A stretch of 64,000 nucleotides of DNA, taken from NCBI GenBank assembly GCA_045399315.1, contig DAYVGO010000023.1, forward strand, positions 61,262 through 125,261, read 5' to 3'. A program made the position numbers and the translations under genes. Of the stretch, positions 61,530 to 64,000 are shown piece by piece. Numbering within the stretch: the stretch's first letter is position 1; every line of letters begins with the position of its first letter. This stretch comes from Arsenophonus sp045399315 (lineage in GTDB: Bacteria > Pseudomonadota > Gammaproteobacteria > Enterobacterales > Enterobacteriaceae). The notes beneath the pieces were generated by a model. That model was not told where the DNA came from, ran no database searches, and saw only the letters and a list, made by a program, of their open reading frames with translations.

Positions 61530-61548
61530 AATAATGAAAACGATTATA
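61530..61548 (-). promoter_or_regulatory. Possible Fur box upstream of sodA
   Basis: AATAATGAAAACGATTATA matches the 19-bp Fur consensus at 14 positions and is nearly palindromic. It lies about 70 bp before the sodA start. E. coli sodA is Fur-repressed, so the position is sensible, but the match is moderate in very AT-rich DNA. Confidence 0.4.
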
Positions 61549-61727
61549 AACAATACCTTTTTTAAGGTTTTTATTTTTTATAAAAAACAATCAATATATT
61601 AGTAAAATACATCAAAATAAACTCATTTAACAAAGAAAAACCTCAATCAAAAAAATCAAAGCAGAATAAATAGTTAAACAAAGCATGATTAATAAATAAT
61701 AAATCTAAAATAAAGCTTCTACATTTA

Positions 61728-61743
61728 CGTGATCACTTACACA
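61728..61743 (+). promoter_or_regulatory. Possible CRP site upstream of acs
   Basis: CGTGA-TCACTT-ACACA keeps 8 of 10 bases of the CRP consensus TGTGA-N6-TCACA with the right spacing, 79 bp before the acs start. E. coli acs is activated by CRP, which makes the site plausible. It is a short motif and unproven. Confidence 0.4.
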
Positions 61744-61821
61744 AAAAAAACAAATTTTTATTCATAAGCTTAGTTAACTGCTCTTTGGCATATGATTAAC
61801 ACAAATGAGGAGAAGAAAAAT

Positions 61822-63780
61822 ATGATATCAACATTCAAATACCCTATTCCTACTGAAATTGCTAACCACACCCAAATTAATAAAAAACAGTACCAACATG
61901 ATTACCAATTATCACTTGAAGATCCTGACACATTTTGGCGAGAAAAAGGCCAAATTGTTGACTGGATAAAACCCTATACCAAAGTAAAAAACACATCATT
62001 TGATCCAGGACACATTAGCATTCAATGGTTTGAAGATGGTACCTTAAATTTAAGCACTAACTGTCTAGATCGCCATTTACAATCACGAGGTGATCAAACT
62101 GCAATCATTTGGGAAGGCGATGACCCATCACAGTCCTATCATATAACTTACCGCCAGCTTCATCATGATGTGTGTCTATTTGCCAATGCTTTAAAAAAGT
62201 TAGGCATCAAAAAAGGCGATGTTGTCGCTATCTATATGCCCATGATACCTGAATCGGCTATCGCCATGCTCGCATGCACACGCATCGGTGCTATTCACTC
62301 TGTTATATTTGCTGGCTTTTCTCCCGAAGCTATTGCAGGACGTATTTTTGACAGTAAAGCTAAACTGATCATTACAGCAGATGAAGGGTTAAGAGCAAAC
62401 CGTACTATACCATTGAAGAAAAACGTCGATGAAGCTTTAAAAAATTCAACTATCCAACCTATTAATAATGTTATTGTTTTTAAACTAACAGATAATCAAA
62501 TTGATTGGCAAGAAAAACGTGATCACTGGTGGCATGAAATTATTCAAGGGGTCAACGCTGATTGTCCTGCTGAAGAAATGAATGCCGAAGATCCTTTATT
62601 CATTCTCTACACTTCTGGTTCAACAGGCAAGCCAAAAGGTGTCTTACATACCACTGGTGGCTATTTAGTTTATGTTTCTATCACATTCAAATATGCATTT
62701 GACTACCAGCCTAAGGATATTTACTGGTGTACAGCTGATATTGGCTGGATAACAGGCCATAGTTACTTAATTTATGGCCCACTATCCAATGGAGCCACTA
62801 CACTAATGTTCGAAGGAGTACCTAACTATCCAAATATAAATCGAATGAGCCAAATAGTTGACAAACACCAAGTAAACATTCTTTATACCGCACCAACTGC
62901 AATTCGTGCATTAATGGCAGAAGGTGCTAAAGCTATTGAAGGAACTCAGCGTAACTCTTTAAGAATTTTAGGCTCCGTTGGTGAACCTATTAACCCGGAA
63001 GCTTGGCAATGGTACTACAAAAAAATAGGCAACAATCACTGTCCTATTATTGATACTTGGTGGCAAACTGAAACCGGCGGTTTCATGCTACTTCCCCTAC
63101 CAGGAGCAACTGAACTTAAACCAGGATCAGCCACTTTACCTTTTTTTGGTGTAAAACCCGCTCTTATTGATAATTCAGGTAACTTACTTAAAGGTATTGC
63201 TGAAGGTAATCTTGTCATCATGGACTCATGGCCCGGACAAGCTAGAACAATTTATGGTGATCATGAGCGTTTTGAACAAACCTATTTTTCGCTATTTAAA
63301 GGTATGTATTTCAGTGGTGACGGCGCTCGTCGTGACGAAGATGGTTATTATTGGATAACAGGTCGTGTTGATGATGTTTTAAATATTTCTGGTCATCGTT
63401 TAGGTACAACTGAAATTGAATCTGCACTTGTTGCTTACCCTAAAATTGCTGAGGCTGCCGTCGTTGGTGTCCCGCATAATATCAAAGGACAAGCTATTTA
63501 CGCCTATATCACATTAAATCATGGTGAAGAACCTTCAGCAGAACTTTATAATGAAGTGTGTAATTGGGTTCGTAAAGAAATTGGGCCAATAGCAACACCG
63601 GATATTCTTCACTGGACTGATACTTTACCAAAAACTCGTTCGGGTAAAATTATGCGTCGTATCCTAAGAAAAATTGCAACTGGCGATATAAAAAACTTAG
63701 GTGATACATCAACTTTAGCTGATCCTAGTGTTGTTGAAAAATTACTAGAAGAAAGAGATGCAATGAATATTTCTAGGTAG
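61822..63780 (+). CDS. acs: Acetyl-CoA synthetase (AMP-forming)
   Basis: Activates acetate to acetyl-CoA through acetyl-AMP. I choose the ATG at 61822 (MISTFKYPIPTEIANHTQIN), which has GAGGAG nine bases upstream and aligns with the E. coli start. The ATG at 61792 would have this ribosome site inside the gene. The product is 652 residues, as in E. coli. Motifs: the ATP loop YTSGSTGKPKGVLHTTGG, DTWWQTETGGFM, the hinge Asp in YYWITGRVDDVLN, and the acetylation-controlled Lys in LPKTRSGKIMRRILRK. Its presence with pckA indicates acetate can be used for carbon. The rrn terminator lies about 100 bp downstream. Confidence 0.95.
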   Translation: MISTFKYPIPTEIANHTQINKKQYQHDYQLSLEDPDTFWREKGQIVDWIKPYTKVKNTSFDPGHISIQWFEDGTLNLSTNCLDRHLQSRGDQTAIIWEGDDPSQSYHITYRQLHHDVCLFANALKKLGIKKGDVVAIYMPMIPESAIAMLACTRIGAIHSVIFAGFSPEAIAGRIFDSKAKLIITADEGLRANRTIPLKKNVDEALKNSTIQPINNVIVFKLTDNQIDWQEKRDHWWHEIIQGVNADCPAEEMNAEDPLFILYTSGSTGKPKGVLHTTGGYLVYVSITFKYAFDYQPKDIYWCTADIGWITGHSYLIYGPLSNGATTLMFEGVPNYPNINRMSQIVDKHQVNILYTAPTAIRALMAEGAKAIEGTQRNSLRILGSVGEPINPEAWQWYYKKIGNNHCPIIDTWWQTETGGFMLLPLPGATELKPGSATLPFFGVKPALIDNSGNLLKGIAEGNLVIMDSWPGQARTIYGDHERFEQTYFSLFKGMYFSGDGARRDEDGYYWITGRVDDVLNISGHRLGTTEIESALVAYPKIAEAAVVGVPHNIKGQAIYAYITLNHGEEPSAELYNEVCNWVRKEIGPIATPDILHWTDTLPKTRSGKIMRRILRKIATGDIKNLGDTSTLADPSVVEKLLEERDAMNISR

Positions 63781-63881
63781 TTTATTCAATCAGCTATAAT
63801 AAATCTTAAAAACGCAAACAAACACGTTAATAAAATAGATATAATTTATTTTTCTTTAACATACATCTACTGTTTAAATAT

Positions 63882-63907
63882 AAAAAAGCCACCCTTTGGG
63901 TGGCTTT
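63882..63907 (-). terminator. rRNA operon terminator
   Basis: AAGCCACCC (63886-63894) pairs with GGGTGGCTT (63898-63906) around a three-base loop, a strong GC-rich stem. On the minus strand the run of A residues at 63882-63887 becomes the U-tail after the 5S gene. The plus-strand side also ends in TTTCTT and may terminate acs. Confidence 0.88.
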
Positions 63908-63920
63908 CTTAACTTATTCA

Positions 63921-64000
63921 AAGTCTGGCAGCTCCCTACTCTCACATGGGGAGACCCCACACTACCATCGGCGCTACGGCATTTCACTTCTGAGTTCGGC
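63921..64000 (-). rRNA. rrf: 5S ribosomal RNA (partial, runs off right edge)
   Basis: The minus strand reads GCCGAACTCAGAAGTGAAAT, then GCCGTAGCGCCGATGGTAGT and a 3' end at CTGCCAGACTT. This is nearly identical to the last 80 of the 120 bases of enteric 5S rRNA. A terminator follows 14 bp later. The rest of an rRNA operon (23S, 16S) is expected to the right of the window on the minus strand. This is the last gene of that operon. Confidence 0.95.

Noticed and set aside
1..64000. CRISPR arrays, insertion sequences and prophage genes
   Set aside because: I found no regularly spaced repeats, no transposase motifs with inverted ends and no phage structural genes.

Overview
The window reads as a chromosomal segment of an AT-rich gammaproteobacterium of the order Enterobacterales. 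The best fit is a Morganellaceae-like insect symbiont such as Arsenophonus or a relative. Three things support this: enteric housekeeping gene order (waaC-waaF-rfaD, secB-gpsA-cysE-trmL, cpxA-cpxR/cpxP, prlC-rsmJ, uspB/pitA, pckA, hslO-hslR-igaA/nudE, aroK-aroB-damX-dam-rpe-gph-trpS), many recent pseudogenes, and loss of genes that free-living relatives keep at these positions. The genus is an inference and no marker gene was compared.

Layout. 1-8.8 kb: core LPS inner-core genes (waaC, waaF, rfaD), yibQ and envC on the minus strand, then yibN-secB-gpsA-cysE on the plus strand and trmL on the minus strand. 8.9-13.2 kb: a dead sugar-nucleotide epimerase, a long empty stretch, and the Cpx envelope-stress module (cpxA-cpxR, divergent cpxP, a CpxR box between them, and a CpxQ-like sRNA in the cpxP 3' end). 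13.7-26.9 kb: a decaying accessory region. It holds a dead BvgAS/EvgAS-type phosphorelay, a broken beta-barrel porin, an intact XRE regulator and an intact Omp85/D15-type barrel. It also holds relics of a DXD glycosyltransferase effector, an RND-type exporter, a secreted TIM-barrel-like protein and a class A beta-lactamase, and ends at a tRNA-Sec gene with a damaged acceptor stem. 27-30 kb: prlC-rsmJ. 30-35.8 kb: relic of a type I secretion locus (M9 collagenase-like protein, ABC exporter, HlyD-type adaptor). 36-41.6 kb: gdhA and uspA pseudogenes, uspB, pitA and a yhiN pseudogene. 41.8 kb: the Fur-controlled sRNA RyhB. 42-48.4 kb: pckA, hslO-hslR, igaA, nudE. 48.4-54 kb: mrcA (PBP1A) pseudogene and a dead hofMNO(P)Q operon. 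54.6-63.8 kb: aroK-aroB-damX-dam-rpe-(gph pseudogene)-trpS, sodA, acs. The right edge cuts a 5S rRNA on the minus strand.

How it fits together. What stays intact is envelope building and surveillance (LPS heptose, EnvC, Cpx, IgaA), iron-stress control (RyhB, SodA), aromatic and cysteine synthesis, acetate and gluconeogenic metabolism (Acs, PckA), and mismatch-repair methylation (Dam). What is dying is host-interaction and competitive equipment (secreted protease with its T1SS, glycosyltransferase effector, exporter, beta-lactamase, BvgAS-like sensing), the DNA-uptake/pilus-like hof genes and redundant metabolism (GdhA, UspA, Gph, PBP1A). This is the usual picture of a recently host-restricted genome. 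I found no clearly new, functional multi-gene system. The strongest leads are the degenerate selC, the conserved CpxQ and RyhB sRNAs, the PBP1A loss, and the dead protease/T1SS locus.
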